Source: Lederbergia wuyishanensis (GTDB taxonomy: Bacteria > Bacillota > Bacilli > Bacillales > Bacillaceae_C). Taken from it: a stretch of 64,000 bases of DNA. A program made the translations under genes and the position numbers. Positions 45,397 to 55,099 of the stretch are shown piece by piece (position 1 is the first letter of the stretch; every line of letters begins with the position of its first letter). The notes below the pieces were generated by a model, which did no database searches, was not told the DNA's origin, and was given only the letters and a program-made list of their open reading frames with translations. The stretch is taken from contig NZ_JALIRM010000002.1 in the NCBI RefSeq assembly GCF_022900255.1, positions 248,001 through 312,000 of the forward strand. The letters run 5' to 3'.

Positions 45397-45655
45397 TTTT
45401 GTTGCCTCCTAAAATAATTTTTATTGAAGCTTCGTTTTCCGCTTCTATCTATACAACGAATGAAAATGGACTAAATCGACAAGAGTGTAATTTTAATTTT
45501 TATTTCTCTTTTTGAAGTAAAAGTTCCTGCACACTAAACAAGATTCGATTAAAAAAGAGGATAATTAAAATTATTTATGGAATTTATTCTATTAATGGAG
45601 TTCCCAAATCTATTGGAGGAAACAGTAAATTTTACCAATCAAAGGAGGCAAATTC

Positions 45656-46390
45656 ATGGAAAATAATAAATCTATACATAAGTCCAATTGTGCACCAATC
45701 ATCCTTGTGCCAGGATTCTGGCTCGGCTCATGGGCATGGGATGAAGTAACGGAAGCTCTCCGTTCCGAAGGTCACAACGTCACCGCTTTGACACTGCCAG
45801 GTCTTGAATCAGCTGATGCTGACCGTTCCAATGTTAAATTGTCCGATCACGTTGACGCCATATGTGATGCTGTGAGAGCAGCTGGGGAGCCTGTCGTGCT
45901 AGCCGTTCACAGTGGAGCCGCCGTTCCTGGTTACGAAGTGAGTGATCGTATGCCCGAACAGATTGCTGCTATGGTCTACGTTGATACTTTTCCATTAAAA
46001 GGAGCAATCAATTCCAACTTCGATGGTATAGAGATGTCACTGCCTCCGTGGGAGGAACTCGATGAAACTGACATTCGTGGAATGAGTGACGAACATCGTA
46101 ATCTATTAAAAGAACGTGCCATTCCCGAACCAGGTGATCCCGTACGCCAAGCACCTGAATTGGTCAATGATAATCGACTAGATGTGCCAAGCATTGTTAT
46201 CTGCACTTCACACACGTCTGATGAGATGAAAGCATTCGTCAAAGGCGGGCATGAATGGTTTAGTGGACTAGCAGAGTTGCGTGACGTCACATACATCGAC
46301 CTGCCGACACACCACTGGCCGATGTGGTCACGTCCAAAGGAGCTAGCTTCCGTTATAGGAGATGTTGCCAGGCATTCATCAGCTGACTGA
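45656..46390 (+). CDS. Alpha/beta hydrolase
   Basis: A 244-aa alpha/beta-hydrolase fold protein. The oxyanion region is PGFWLGSWAW, and the nucleophile elbow reads HSGAAV with Ser about residue 85. The catalytic His lies in THHWPMWSRP. It is an esterase-type enzyme of the salicylate-esterase/hydroxynitrile-lyase-like group; the substrate is unknown. AAAGGAGG precedes ATG 45656. Monocistronic. Confidence 0.82.
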   Translation: MENNKSIHKSNCAPIILVPGFWLGSWAWDEVTEALRSEGHNVTALTLPGLESADADRSNVKLSDHVDAICDAVRAAGEPVVLAVHSGAAVPGYEVSDRMPEQIAAMVYVDTFPLKGAINSNFDGIEMSLPPWEELDETDIRGMSDEHRNLLKERAIPEPGDPVRQAPELVNDNRLDVPSIVICTSHTSDEMKAFVKGGHEWFSGLAELRDVTYIDLPTHHWPMWSRPKELASVIGDVARHSSAD

Positions 46391-46541
46391 GAAGAACAAT
46401 ACAAACGTGTCTGCAATTCTTTCGACCTGTGGTTTTTTAAATAAAAAGATTCCTATAGTCTGTTTTAAAAATGGCCAGTTTTTCATTCGAAAGATTGGCT
46501 ATGCTTTATCTATTTTAATTACAAATGAAAGGTAAAGAAAA

Positions 46542-46994
46542 ATGCCGATAATTAATCTCGATATTTATATCAATGCACCTATCAATGTTTGTTTTGACCT
46601 TGCGAGAAACGTAGAAGTACACACAGAAACAACAAGTAAAACAAAGGAAAGAGCAATTGATGGTGTTACAGTTGGACTGATGGAAAATGGCGATACCGTT
46701 ACTTGGGAAGCCATCCATTTTGGAGTAAAACAAACATTAACGGCTCAAATAATAGAAATGGAAAAGCCATATAAATTTACAGATGTGATGGTAAAGGGAG
46801 CATTCCACTCTTTTACGCATACACACGAATTTATGGAAAATGGCACAGGAACTATTATGAAAGATACCTTTTCTTATAAGTCTCCTTTTGGCATTCTTGG
46901 AAAAATAGCCGATTTATTATTCTTAGAGACATATATGCGCAATTTTATTGTTAACCGCGCTAAAGAATTAAAAAGGATAGCTGAAAAAAAGTAA
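46542..46994 (+). CDS. SRPBCC-fold protein
   Basis: A 150-aa START/Bet v1-like hydrophobic-ligand-binding fold (N-terminal NLDIYINAPINVCFDLARN, C-terminal long helix). This family includes polyketide cyclases and lipid binders. No catalytic residues or partner genes specify the ligand. Confidence 0.72.
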   Translation: MPIINLDIYINAPINVCFDLARNVEVHTETTSKTKERAIDGVTVGLMENGDTVTWEAIHFGVKQTLTAQIIEMEKPYKFTDVMVKGAFHSFTHTHEFMENGTGTIMKDTFSYKSPFGILGKIADLLFLETYMRNFIVNRAKELKRIAEKK

Positions 46995-47140
46995 TGGAAC
47001 GTTAAGTTTTATAAAAATGCATAGTGAATACCCTATTTTACTTAGTTGCAACCGTAAGTTGACAAAGCGCAACTGCCAGAATATAGAATTTAGGGCAATG
47101 TTTTACTATAATTTAACTTAAAAGGAAAGGAGTTCCTATT

Positions 47141-47932
47141 ATGACGTTTAGTGAAAAACTTTTTAAGCTAAGAAAAGAAAAAGGCTTATCCCAAGAAGCC
47201 TTGGCTGAGAAAATAAACACGACAAGGCAGGCTGTCAGTAAATGGGAAAATGGTTATGGTTTTCCTGAAACTGAAAAACTTTTAATGCTTGGAAACATTT
47301 TTGAAGTGTCCATTGATTACTTGTTAAAAGATACAGTCATACAAAGTAAAGAAAATGAAAAAGGATATTACGTAAGCAAAGAAATGGCAGAAGGGTATCT
47401 TCTATCTCAACGGAAGATGTCAAAATATTTTTCTATGGGATTTAGCCTTCTTACTATATCTACTATCCCTTATTTCGTTTTTAAACAAGATCCCATTCTT
47501 TATGTTGTCCTCATAAGTATGATTGCTGTCCTTGGGATTGGAGTGATCACTGCAGGCTTTATAGAAGAAGATCGATATACAACACTAAAAAAAGAAGCTT
47601 TAATATTTGATCAACAATATCTTAAAGAGTTGAAAGTTAGATATGAGAATATTAAGAGAAAGTTTACTGCCTTAATGGTAGTTGGGGTATGTTCGATTGT
47701 AGCAGGTGGGATTTCCTTTTTATTAGTAAAAAAAGAAATTGTGCCTTCAGACGTTTTAATGCCTTACTATCCCATCTTAATTGCATTAATTGCCGTCGGT
47801 GTCTACATTTTAATACGTATATTAGCAATAGTAGACGCTTATAGAATATTGGTGAGTAATGAGGAACATATTAATCGTTTAAGTAATAGCCTTCTAAAAA
47901 AAGTGAACAAGAAATTAGATAACTTTTTATAG
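47141..47932 (+). CDS. XRE-family regulator with C-terminal membrane helices
   Basis: A 263-aa protein. The helix-turn-helix is at residues 5-60 (LSQEALAEKINTTRQAVSKWE), then two pairs of hydrophobic helices at about 95-150 and 180-235. Membrane-tethered XRE regulators are common in Bacilli; the signal is unknown. AAAGGAAAGGAG lies before ATG 47141, and a terminator follows at 48007. Confidence 0.82.
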   Translation: MTFSEKLFKLRKEKGLSQEALAEKINTTRQAVSKWENGYGFPETEKLLMLGNIFEVSIDYLLKDTVIQSKENEKGYYVSKEMAEGYLLSQRKMSKYFSMGFSLLTISTIPYFVFKQDPILYVVLISMIAVLGIGVITAGFIEEDRYTTLKKEALIFDQQYLKELKVRYENIKRKFTALMVVGVCSIVAGGISFLLVKKEIVPSDVLMPYYPILIALIAVGVYILIRILAIVDAYRILVSNEEHINRLSNSLLKKVNKKLDNFL

Positions 47933-48006
47933 TTAAAGATAGGCAAATTTAAGTAATAGTTTTACACTTAATCTATTAGGTGTTTAGAAGTACTAATAAC
48001 AAACCA

Positions 48007-48037
48007 TGGACTTCCATATAATCGGAAGTCCACTTTC
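48007..48037 (+). terminator. Terminator of the XRE gene
   Basis: TGGACTTCC (48007-48015) pairs with GGAAGTCCA (48024-48032), then CTTTCATTTCT. Confidence 0.7.
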
Positions 48038-48059
48038 ATTTCTATTAGAAAATCTAACC

Positions 48060-48434
48060 TCAATCATTTTTCCTAAAATAATGTACAGGTCGAATTTCAA
48101 TACGGAAGTCAAAATCTTCTCCTTTACTCACTTGCGTCGTCGGATGAAGCGAGGCAATCTGAATTGCTTCTTCCATGTCTTCTGCTTCTATAAGGAATAC
48201 ACTTCCAATCAATTCTTTGGTTTCGGTAAATGGTCCATCCGTCACCCTCACCTTTCCATTTACTCGGCGCAAGGTTTTCGTCTCTATTTCAATACCAGCA
48301 TCTATCATTACTTTACCACTGTTATAGAATTCCTCTAGGTGGGGCTGGCATTCTTCCATCACAGCTTCAATCTCATGTTTTGGACGGGCGTCCATTTTTT
48401 CTGCATTTAAATAACCCATACATAGAAATATCAT
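48060..48434 (-). CDS. YCII/DGPF-domain protein
   Basis: A 124-aa protein with TDGPFTETKELIGSVFLIEA, the same fold as the ECF partner at 44962. ATG 48434 follows AAAGGAGA closely; the longer frame from 48482 has no ribosome binding site. No ECF gene is adjacent, so it may have separated from, or been duplicated from, the sigma locus. Confidence 0.8.
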   Translation of the reverse strand: MIFLCMGYLNAEKMDARPKHEIEAVMEECQPHLEEFYNSGKVMIDAGIEIETKTLRRVNGKVRVTDGPFTETKELIGSVFLIEAEDMEEAIQIASLHPTTQVSKGEDFDFRIEIRPVHYFRKND

Positions 48435-48655
48435 CTCAATCTCTCCTTTGAATTGTTTATCTACTATAGAGACGATCAGCAAACAGCAAGATCGACAATT
48501 GGCAAAATATATTTTTAAGTATTATTTTCGGTATGATTTTTCCGTTTACCTGCAGGTTTGATGAAATTGTTAATATTTTGGAATTTTATCGTGTTGGAGT
48601 CGTTGAAACCTTCTGAATGGTTAAAACGTATGAATGAAAAAGTGAGGTGTATGTA

Positions 48656-49063
48656 ATGGAAGAGGTGTATATGCCAGGATTTGGGAATTCATTATTCGAT
48701 TTTGTACCCATTTTTATATTTATTATTTTTGCAATCGTTATTATTTCAATTATCTTTAGCTCCGTTAAAGGAATTCAACAATGGCAAAGAAACGAGCAAT
48801 CCCCTCGATTATCAGTTCCTGCTCTTGTAAAGACAAAAAGGACAAATGTAAGTCGCCATATGCATATGAATGGGAACAACGACTTTCATTCCCATCATAC
48901 AAGTACGAGCACGACTTATTTTGTCACCTTTGAGTTTGAAAGCGGCGATCGCTCAGAGTTTACTGTGTCTGGAAAAGAATATGGTTTACTTGCAGAAGGA
49001 GATACAGGAATTCTTACTTTTCAAGGGACACGTTATCTTGGATTTGAAAGGAATCTAAGCTAG
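48656..49063 (+). CDS. DUF2500-like membrane protein
   Basis: A 135-aa protein with one N-terminal membrane helix (about 15-40), a His-rich linker and a small beta domain (TYFVTFEFESGDRSEFTVSG). The end RYLGFERNL fits DUF2500. ATG 48656 has GAGGTG 6 nt upstream. Function unknown. Confidence 0.75.
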   Translation: MEEVYMPGFGNSLFDFVPIFIFIIFAIVIISIIFSSVKGIQQWQRNEQSPRLSVPALVKTKRTNVSRHMHMNGNNDFHSHHTSTSTTYFVTFEFESGDRSEFTVSGKEYGLLAEGDTGILTFQGTRYLGFERNLS

Positions 49064-49669
49064 GTAAAACATCTTTTAACTCTTGCAAATCATTTATGAT
49101 AATATCGGCTTGTGAAGGCTCATCTGCTTGCGCGAAATCAAAATTGCAGCCAATCGAAACGAAGCTATTTGCTTTTGCTGCGTTAATATCAGATAACCTG
49201 TCACCTATGACAGCGCCATGACCTATATGATATTTGTGGCTTATTAATTGAACTAAATCTGCTTTATTTTGTATATGTATTTGGTTACGATTGCCTGCAA
49301 ATATCTTCTATTCCATTACTAGCAATGTAGAGCAATGTAGACGGAATAATTATTTGCTTTAAGAAAGTCGAATAACTCGAAAACGTGGGTATATAAATTC
49401 CCTTTTCCATTATTGATATTGTTGATGAGTTGCTCATGAAAATAATCATTGGCTAATGTCCGAACTGTATTCGTATAGTTCGGCATTAGTGTTTCCCATA
49501 CGACCGGCAGAGGCGCCCCCATAATTTCTTGGTATTATTCAATAGGTGTTTCCCCGCTCCACTGATTGATTTCCCGCAAATAGTCAAAAGTATCTTCTAG
49601 AGAAATCCCAAAATTTTGTTTGTTTGGAAAAGCGTTCCGTCCATATCAAAAATAAGAGAAGGAATCATT
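49063..49669 (-). pseudogene. HAD-superfamily hydrolase pseudogene
   Basis: From ATG 49669 the frame begins IPSLIFDMDGTLFQTN (HAD motif I). It is then broken by a frameshift, an in-frame stop at about 49530 and further shifts. Later pieces include APLPVVWETLMPNYT and GHGAVIGDRLSDINAAKAN (motif IV). The full length would be about 200 residues. It is clearly inactive. Confidence 0.8.
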
Positions 49670-49978
49670 TTAAAACACCCCCACTATTAGTCTAGTGTTT
49701 ACATAAAATGCTCCATCTAACTTCAAAATAAAAGAATTCCCCATTCAATCCCCTAATTACACTATACAATACCCACTATTTTCTTATTAACTTAAAGTAG
49801 TAAAACAGAATATAGTTCATAGTACAGGTCAAATTCTTGTTCAAGCATACGCTACATATAAAAGATGCCTTTAATTATTAGATAGAGGAATGTAAAAAAT
49901 CTCTCTATTTTTACTTATTTTTATGCCCAAACAATACTTAACAGGTTTCTAGTCTGTCATAAAAAAGAGGTGATTTTA

Positions 49979-50764
49979 TTGTTTTTTAGGATAAGCAAAA
50001 TGTACCAATATAATCTACTTTACGAGAATCATTTGACCTCCAATTTTGTCCCTGAAACAAAGATTTATAGTGTAGAAAATTTAATAGATTTTTTAGAGCG
50101 CTATGAATGTGTTTATATCAAACATGAAAGAGGTGGACAAGGGAAGGGATTATTTAAAGCCTATAAAGAAGACAATGAGAATTATCGTATTAATGGTTTT
50201 ACACTAAATGGCAAGCTATTAAATATGTCTATACCTTCTATTGAAGACTTTTCATTTAAAAAATACTCAACTGGAGAAGGTTTAAATGGGGACTTTGTTA
50301 TTCAGGAAGGAATCAATAGTATTACTTTAAAAGGGGACCCGCTTGTAATCCGTACTCATATTCAAAAGTTAAAAGAAACATGGATTGTTAGTGGAATGTT
50401 TGCAAATATTTCTACAGATGAAACGTTTGAAAGTGGCATCGTCAATTTAAATCGGGGGGCCCATGTATTGGAGGTTTCTGAATTATTATCAGAACAACTA
50501 GGAATGAACGAACGAGAAAAAGAGGCATTCATTTGTACCCTTAAAAAAGTCTCCGTTGCAGCGGCTGAATTGATTTACCAAGAATTTCCCAGTTTGGAAT
50601 ATGGTATCGACTTTGGGATTAAATCAAATGAAGTTCCCATTATTTTTGAGGTAAACACCTTCCCAGGCATTCGAAACTTTACATTAATTAGGGATAAAGG
50701 AATGCTAAAAAATATCTACAGAATTAGGAAATTGCAAAAAGAGGAAGAAAAACATAAGAGATGA
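49979..50764 (+). CDS. YheC/YheD-family endospore coat-associated protein (ATP-grasp-like)
   Basis: A 261-aa ATP-grasp-like protein. VYIKHERGGQGKGL resembles the nucleotide-binding loop, and YGIDFGI and IIFEVNTFPG match the metal/ATP site. Family members associate with the spore coat. TTG 49979 is preferred as start, with AGAGGTG 6 nt upstream. The N-terminal part is shorter than in full YheC proteins, which may indicate loss of the first domain. A terminator follows at 50882. Confidence 0.8.
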   Translation: MFFRISKMYQYNLLYENHLTSNFVPETKIYSVENLIDFLERYECVYIKHERGGQGKGLFKAYKEDNENYRINGFTLNGKLLNMSIPSIEDFSFKKYSTGEGLNGDFVIQEGINSITLKGDPLVIRTHIQKLKETWIVSGMFANISTDETFESGIVNLNRGAHVLEVSELLSEQLGMNEREKEAFICTLKKVSVAAAELIYQEFPSLEYGIDFGIKSNEVPIIFEVNTFPGIRNFTLIRDKGMLKNIYRIRKLQKEEEKHKR

Positions 50765-50881
50765 CGCGCATTTTAAGTTTATGTAGATCACTGTCAGTTG
50801 AGCTAACTTCCATTAAATTATTCAAGCAGACCGAAACTATATTAGAAATTAATAATTGAAGCAATAACCAAAGAAGTTGTT

Positions 50882-50913
50882 AAAAAGCTATCCATTAAGG
50901 TAGCTTTTTTTAG
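50882..50913 (+). terminator. Terminator of the YheC/D-like gene
   Basis: AAAAAGCTA (50882-50890) pairs with TAGCTTTTT (50901-50909), then TT. Confidence 0.8.
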
Positions 50914-50977
50914 TTTACTTATTTTGTAAAATATCTCTTAAAAAATGTTCCTAAAATTACTCCGTTCAATTTTTAAC

Positions 50978-51204
50978 TTTTTCTACCTACTAAAATATCT
51001 AAATCAATGCTGATTTCTGGAAGATGAACTTCATTGTCTGCATCGATTTTATTCCACGGTTAACGGAGTTAGATGAACGCCATTATTTTTTAGTATGTCT
51101 CAATTATGCTTTTCTCCGCTCCATTTTTCGTTTTTTCTTAAATAGCCAAAAATATCTGTTTGAAAAAGAGTCCCGTCCATATCAAATATAAGAGAACGAA
51201 TCAT
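50978..51204 (-). pseudogene. Gene debris: HAD head fused to a duplicated RlmA tail
   Basis: ATG 51204 opens IRSLIFDMDGTLFQTDIFGYLR, nearly the same as the HAD pseudogene at 49669, but decays by 51100. At 50978-51080 a second piece reads NEVHLPEISIDLDILVGRK, a copy of the C-terminus of the methyltransferase at 51370. The flank just upstream of both HAD heads (AAAACACCC..AGTCTA) is also shared. So this is residue of duplication and deletion, not a gene. Confidence 0.7.
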
Positions 51205-51221
51205 TTCAAAACACCCTACTT

Positions 51222-51350
51222 TTAGTCTAATAATTTTCCGGCAATCAATCCTAATAGTACGTTCGTGATGAGTAAACCACTTAATCCGTCGGCAAATATG
51301 AATGTAAGAACCCCTGCTATAGCTGCAAAAATGATTGAGTTTATCGTCAT
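51222..51350 (-). CDS. Small hydrophobic membrane protein, 42 aa
   Basis: From ATG 51350 (GGGG about 9 nt upstream) a 42-codon frame encodes one or two hydrophobic helices (MTINSIIFAAIAGVLTFIF, then LLITNVLLGLIAGKLL). It starts 20 bp after the methyltransferase stop on the same strand. It looks like a real small integral membrane protein, but no family is recognised. Confidence 0.45.
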   Translation of the reverse strand: MTINSIIFAAIAGVLTFIFADGLSGLLITNVLLGLIAGKLLD

Positions 51351-51369
51351 GATGTATACCCCATTATGT

Positions 51370-52194
51370 TTATTTTTTTCTACCTACTAAAAGTTCCAAA
51401 TCAATGCTAATCTCAGTGATTCGAACTTCCTTTCTTTCATCCATTTTGTTCCACGTTAACGGCGTCATTCGCAACAACGGCTGAAGTAGGCTTTCATGAA
51501 GTGGGACTTTGTAGGATAACTCATATGTTTCTACTTGCTGAAAATTCTCTTTGAACCGTACAACCGTTTGCTCATTGGAATACGTTTCATCATAGAAAAG
51601 GTTTCTGATTTCTTTTAAATACTCGCTCTTCGGAACAACTTTTATCAACAGTCCATCCTGTTTTAACAGCCGTGTAAATTCCGTATAGTTGGCTGGCGAT
51701 AAAATGTTCAAGATGATATCAAAAGACTCTAACGAATAAGGACTATTCGCGAGATCCCCTACACACCAAATCAGATCGTCATAGTATTTTGCAGCGGACA
51801 AAATCCCCTCCTTTGCAATATCGATGCCAACTCCAACACCATCATTTGCATTTTTAAGAATATGTGCTAAATGCGATCCTTCCCCGCAGCCAGTATCCAA
51901 TACTTTTGGGGATTGCACCTCTCCTATTATTTCTCTCACTTTAGAATGAAGTGGTTCATATAACCCGCTGTCTATGATTGTTTTTCGTGCTTCAAATAAT
52001 TCTTTATCATATTCCGAACGCACAGGTCGAGTCAGAAAATTGACATAGCCTTGTTTTGCTATATCAAACGTATGATTTTGATCGCAAACCACACTTTTAT
52101 ATTCAACGATTTTCATCGGGCTCGTACAAACAGGACATTGAAAAATCGATTCAAATCGCTGCATTTGCATGGCACTTTTTTCTTTTTTCTTCAA
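51370..52194 (-). CDS. 23S rRNA (guanine-N1)-methyltransferase, RlmA/TlrB-like
   Basis: A 274-aa protein. An N-terminal zinc knuckle (CPVCTSP at about 20-26, then VCDQNH) is followed by a class I methyltransferase fold with VLDTGCGEGSHLA (SAM loop, about 96-108). The family methylates G745 or G748 of 23S rRNA. TTG 52194 with GAGGTGG 5 nt upstream is the likely start; ATG 52170 is the alternative. Confidence 0.85.
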   Translation of the reverse strand: MKKKEKSAMQMQRFESIFQCPVCTSPMKIVEYKSVVCDQNHTFDIAKQGYVNFLTRPVRSEYDKELFEARKTIIDSGLYEPLHSKVREIIGEVQSPKVLDTGCGEGSHLAHILKNANDGVGVGIDIAKEGILSAAKYYDDLIWCVGDLANSPYSLESFDIILNILSPANYTEFTRLLKQDGLLIKVVPKSEYLKEIRNLFYDETYSNEQTVVRFKENFQQVETYELSYKVPLHESLLQPLLRMTPLTWNKMDERKEVRITEISIDLELLVGRKK

Positions 52195-52359
52195 CTAGTC
52201 CACCTCTACTCGACTTTTGATTCTATATTATCATGCAATTATTTCATTTCTTTGTCTAGCTGTGCAAGGACTTCAGGAATTACTTTAAAAGTTTCCTCGA
52301 TTAAGATCTAATGTTCATCAATTAAAAAAGAGCTAAATCTACAAATGTATAGAAATAGC

Positions 52360-52773
52360 TTAATGGCTGACCTTTATTTTTTTATTATTTTGATGTTTCC
52401 TCGGGAAGAAGTGTCGAAAAGGAAGTATCAATCCCAGGATAGATATAACAATGAAAACAACCTGATGGATATGATCATTCCCTGGCGGCAATCCTCCTGC
52501 CAAATGCAATGTCCAGAAGATGGGGTAAAACCAAAGGGTAAACCATGCCCAGCTTTCTTTTCTTCTGTACGACTTGAGAGTGATCACGGTACCGAAAAAT
52601 CCCATTCCAGTCGTTGCAACACCAAGCGCTCGAATCAATTCTAAATCAAAAGGACCAGCAATCTTTGGAAACGTGGCAACTAATATTCCAAATATTAAAA
52701 TCCCCAATCCGGTAATGAGAAGGAACATCCAGCTAATTCTGAGAAGCATATTCCGCTCTTTGAATTCTGCCAA
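52360..52773 (-). CDS. Four-helix membrane protein of unknown function
   Basis: A 137-aa integral membrane protein with hydrophobic segments at about 8-31, 45-66, 74-93 and 103-120. No charged motif suggests transport or catalysis. First seen of the long minus-strand series that runs to 61.5 kb. Confidence 0.65.
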   Translation of the reverse strand: MAEFKERNMLLRISWMFLLITGLGILIFGILVATFPKIAGPFDLELIRALGVATTGMGFFGTVITLKSYRRKESWAWFTLWFYPIFWTLHLAGGLPPGNDHIHQVVFIVISILGLILPFRHFFPRKHQNNKKIKVSH

Positions 52774-52849
52774 ATCTGAACACCCTTCCTTGTTTACTAA
52801 AACTACTATACTAATTCGCGTCGAAAGGAATGATAACCCTGTTTCGCGG

Positions 52850-53206
52850 TCAAACTCCTAACGTTTTTTTGTCGACAAGATGCTTGAATGCGTTATCAAT
52901 TAGAAAAAAGAACGTTACGAAAATAACAGCAATGATCAGAACGATGAAAAATAAAGTTGGAGCAGTTAATGAAAATAATCCAGCACAAATGATTCCACAG
53001 GCTAAATGCTTCAAATATGTCCATCCCAAATGTTTACGTTTGCTAGTTGATTCAATTAACGCTGAACATAATACCACTATGATAATCATTGCTGGAACAG
53101 TTACCATACCTACTGCAAGACCAACTATCAGATATTCTATTTTATAAAAAATGGAAAACAAGGAGCCGATTAAAATACCAAAGGATGAAGTGATTAACGC
53201 TGCCAA
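52850..53206 (-). CDS. Small membrane protein of unknown function
   Basis: A 118-aa protein with three to four hydrophobic helices (about 3-22, 25-48, 64-85 and 86-104). No recognised family. The start region has no strong ribosome binding site, so the exact N-terminus is uncertain. Confidence 0.5.
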   Translation of the reverse strand: MAALITSSFGILIGSLFSIFYKIEYLIVGLAVGMVTVPAMIIIVVLCSALIESTSKRKHLGWTYLKHLACGIICAGLFSLTAPTLFFIVLIIAVIFVTFFFLIDNAFKHLVDKKTLGV

Positions 53207-53261
53207 TAATTTTCGAACAAGTATGCTAAATACCCCCTGTAAGGAAGTGAATAGACTTTGT

Positions 53262-53615
53262 CTAGCATCGACACATCATGAGGTGGTTTCCATCTGGATC
53301 TTTGAAATTAAAAAAATGACCGTGCTGGATTTCAGTAAAAATTTCTATGTTTCTACTTTTTACATAATCGTATGCTTCTTCGATGTTGTTAGTTTTAAAT
53401 TGAATAAGTGGAGACTTAATAATGCGATCAGGCGCGTATATTTTACTATCCAACACAATATCCGGCCCTTCCATAGGCAAAACATACAGATGCCCAAACG
53501 GGATTTCGCCATCATTGGGAACACCTAACAAATCACAATACCAATCGCGAGCTTTTTCAATATCACTTACTGGGATGAAGATACCGCCGAGTTCGTTTAA
53601 AACGGGACTTTTCAC
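53262..53615 (-). CDS. VOC-family (glyoxalase/bleomycin-resistance-like) protein
   Basis: A 117-aa protein made of two beta-alpha-beta-beta-beta modules, with FIPVSDIEKARDWYCDLLG and FFNFKDPDGNHLMMC. GTG 53615 follows AAGGAG. Metal ligands are partly recognisable. The substrate is unknown; antibiotic resistance should not be assumed. Confidence 0.8.
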   Translation of the reverse strand: MKSPVLNELGGIFIPVSDIEKARDWYCDLLGVPNDGEIPFGHLYVLPMEGPDIVLDSKIYAPDRIIKSPLIQFKTNNIEEAYDYVKSRNIEIFTEIQHGHFFNFKDPDGNHLMMCRC

Positions 53616-53675
53616 AGAACCACTCCTTATTTATGGATACAGATATATTTCTTTAAAAGTACTCGTTTTCCCTTT

Positions 53676-54137
53676 TTATTTCATTAATTCTTCTTTATAA
53701 GGTTCTATGTAGCTACGATACTCGTCGAGAAGTCCATCAGGCAATTGATCCAAGTTAAAATATTGAAGATCAACAGATTCCTCTTTATTAATTTCAATGG
53801 TACCTTGAACATCCTTCGTCATATACACAACGGTCACACAATATAATTCATCTTTATTTTGCAACTTAAAATAATATTCCGGTCCCGAAAACACACCTAG
53901 CAATCGCAATTCTCCAACAGTAAGCCCTGTCTCTTCCTTCACTTCACGCCTTGCAGTGTCTTCCAAGCTCTCTCCAAATTCCATTAATCCACCGGGCAAT
54001 CCCCATCCTCCATCGGTCCGGTGCTGCAATAGCAACTCTTTCTTTTCATTAATAATCAAGACTACAGAACCGGTGAGAATGAGAGGCCTATGACCTACTA
54101 ATTTTCTTAATTCCATTACATAATCCAGTTTTATCAC
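53676..54137 (-). CDS. Nudix hydrolase
   Basis: A 153-aa protein with a complete Nudix box (GGLMEFGESL...RREVKEETG, about 48-70). Such enzymes cleave nucleoside diphosphate-linked compounds with Mg. The start is uncertain: GTG 54137 overlaps the ribosome binding site, while an in-frame CTG at 54128 and ATG 54116 are alternatives. It starts 3 bp after the kinase stop, so the two are probably co-transcribed. Confidence 0.85.
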   Translation of the reverse strand: MIKLDYVMELRKLVGHRPLILTGSVVLIINEKKELLLQHRTDGGWGLPGGLMEFGESLEDTARREVKEETGLTVGELRLLGVFSGPEYYFKLQNKDELYCVTVVYMTKDVQGTIEINKEESVDLQYFNLDQLPDGLLDEYRSYIEPYKEELMK

Positions 54138-54140
54138 CTC

Positions 54141-54701
54141 TTATAATTGGAATTCTTCTTTTATCATTTTCGCAACTTCTTCAGCACCTAAATTCGTATT
54201 GTTGATCCTTAAATAGTGCTCTCGATTGATTTCTCCTTCAATTGAGTTCAATCGATACTTTTCCATCGACTTGAGCAAATCTCGTTCCGACCACTCGATG
54301 TTTCTTTTCGTAGGCTTTTGCACTAGTCGATGTGGACTTTTATTCCGCTCTAATCTTTCTTCAACATCAGCCTCTAGCTCAACAAAATACACTGTTCCGC
54401 CCTTGGATTCGAAAATTTGGCAGATCTCATCCATGTAATCCAAATCTTCCTTCATGTTAAACGCACATACATACGTAAAAATTAAACCCGGTAAATCGCT
54501 ATTAGCAACTTCCTTAAAAATTTCCTCACGAAACAGTTTCACTAATCTTTTTCCGGCATCTGTGCCATAACTAAAAAATGGGGTTACCATTTCGATTGTC
54601 ATATGATTGTGAAAAAGCTTCAGGTCCGTAATTTTCTCCAATTCTTGCCCGACCGTCATTTTTCCAACTGCCTGTGGTCCTACAATTAAAACAAATTTCA
54701 T
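54141..54701 (-). CDS. P-loop small-molecule kinase-like protein (AAA_18 type)
   Basis: A 186-aa protein with Walker A GPQAVGKMTVG at 8-18 and the fold of shikimate/gluconate-type kinases. A LID-like basic stretch (KSPHRLVQKPTKRN) follows. The phosphorylated substrate is unknown. It is followed immediately by a Nudix gene. Confidence 0.78.
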   Translation of the reverse strand: MKFVLIVGPQAVGKMTVGQELEKITDLKLFHNHMTIEMVTPFFSYGTDAGKRLVKLFREEIFKEVANSDLPGLIFTYVCAFNMKEDLDYMDEICQIFESKGGTVYFVELEADVEERLERNKSPHRLVQKPTKRNIEWSERDLLKSMEKYRLNSIEGEINREHYLRINNTNLGAEEVAKMIKEEFQL

Positions 54702-54814
54702 GGATAACCCTCATTTCTTTTATTACCAGAATGAACAAATATGCTTCGTTATTGAACCCGTATTTGATTCGAGCGTTATTGGAACCTATCGAACATATAG
54801 GTGATTGATTGAAT

Positions 54815-55070
54815 CTATTAGAGTTTTGGCTTTCTATTAGATGTTTCGAGATTCTATTAGACGTGATACCTACTCTATTGGCCATTACACCAGTTCTATT
54901 AGCTGTTATCTCAACTCTATTAGCCATTACACCAGTTCTATTAGCTGTTATCTCAACTCTATTAGCCATTACACCAGTTCTATTAGCTGTTATCTCAACT
55001 CTATTAGCCATTACACCAGTTCTATTAGCCGTTATCTCAACACTATTAGCCATTACACCAGTTCTATTAG
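54815..55070. repeat. Minisatellite: 13 units of about 21 bp with CTATTAG core
   Basis: CTATTAG-type cores begin at 54815, 54834, 54854, then every 21 bp from 54875 to 55064. Two alternating unit types, ending CATTACACCAGTT and TGTTATCTCAACT, form a 42-bp higher-order repeat. The spacing equals two DNA turns. All six frames give repetitive peptides without ribosome binding sites, so it is non-coding. It separates the kinase gene from the next Nudix gene. Confidence 0.9.
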
Positions 55071-55099
55071 CTATATAAGAATTTAGCTTATATTTATTA

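Noticed and set aside
54815-55070. Possible CRISPR array
   Set aside because: The units are contiguous with no unique spacers and no cas genes are present; it is a minisatellite.
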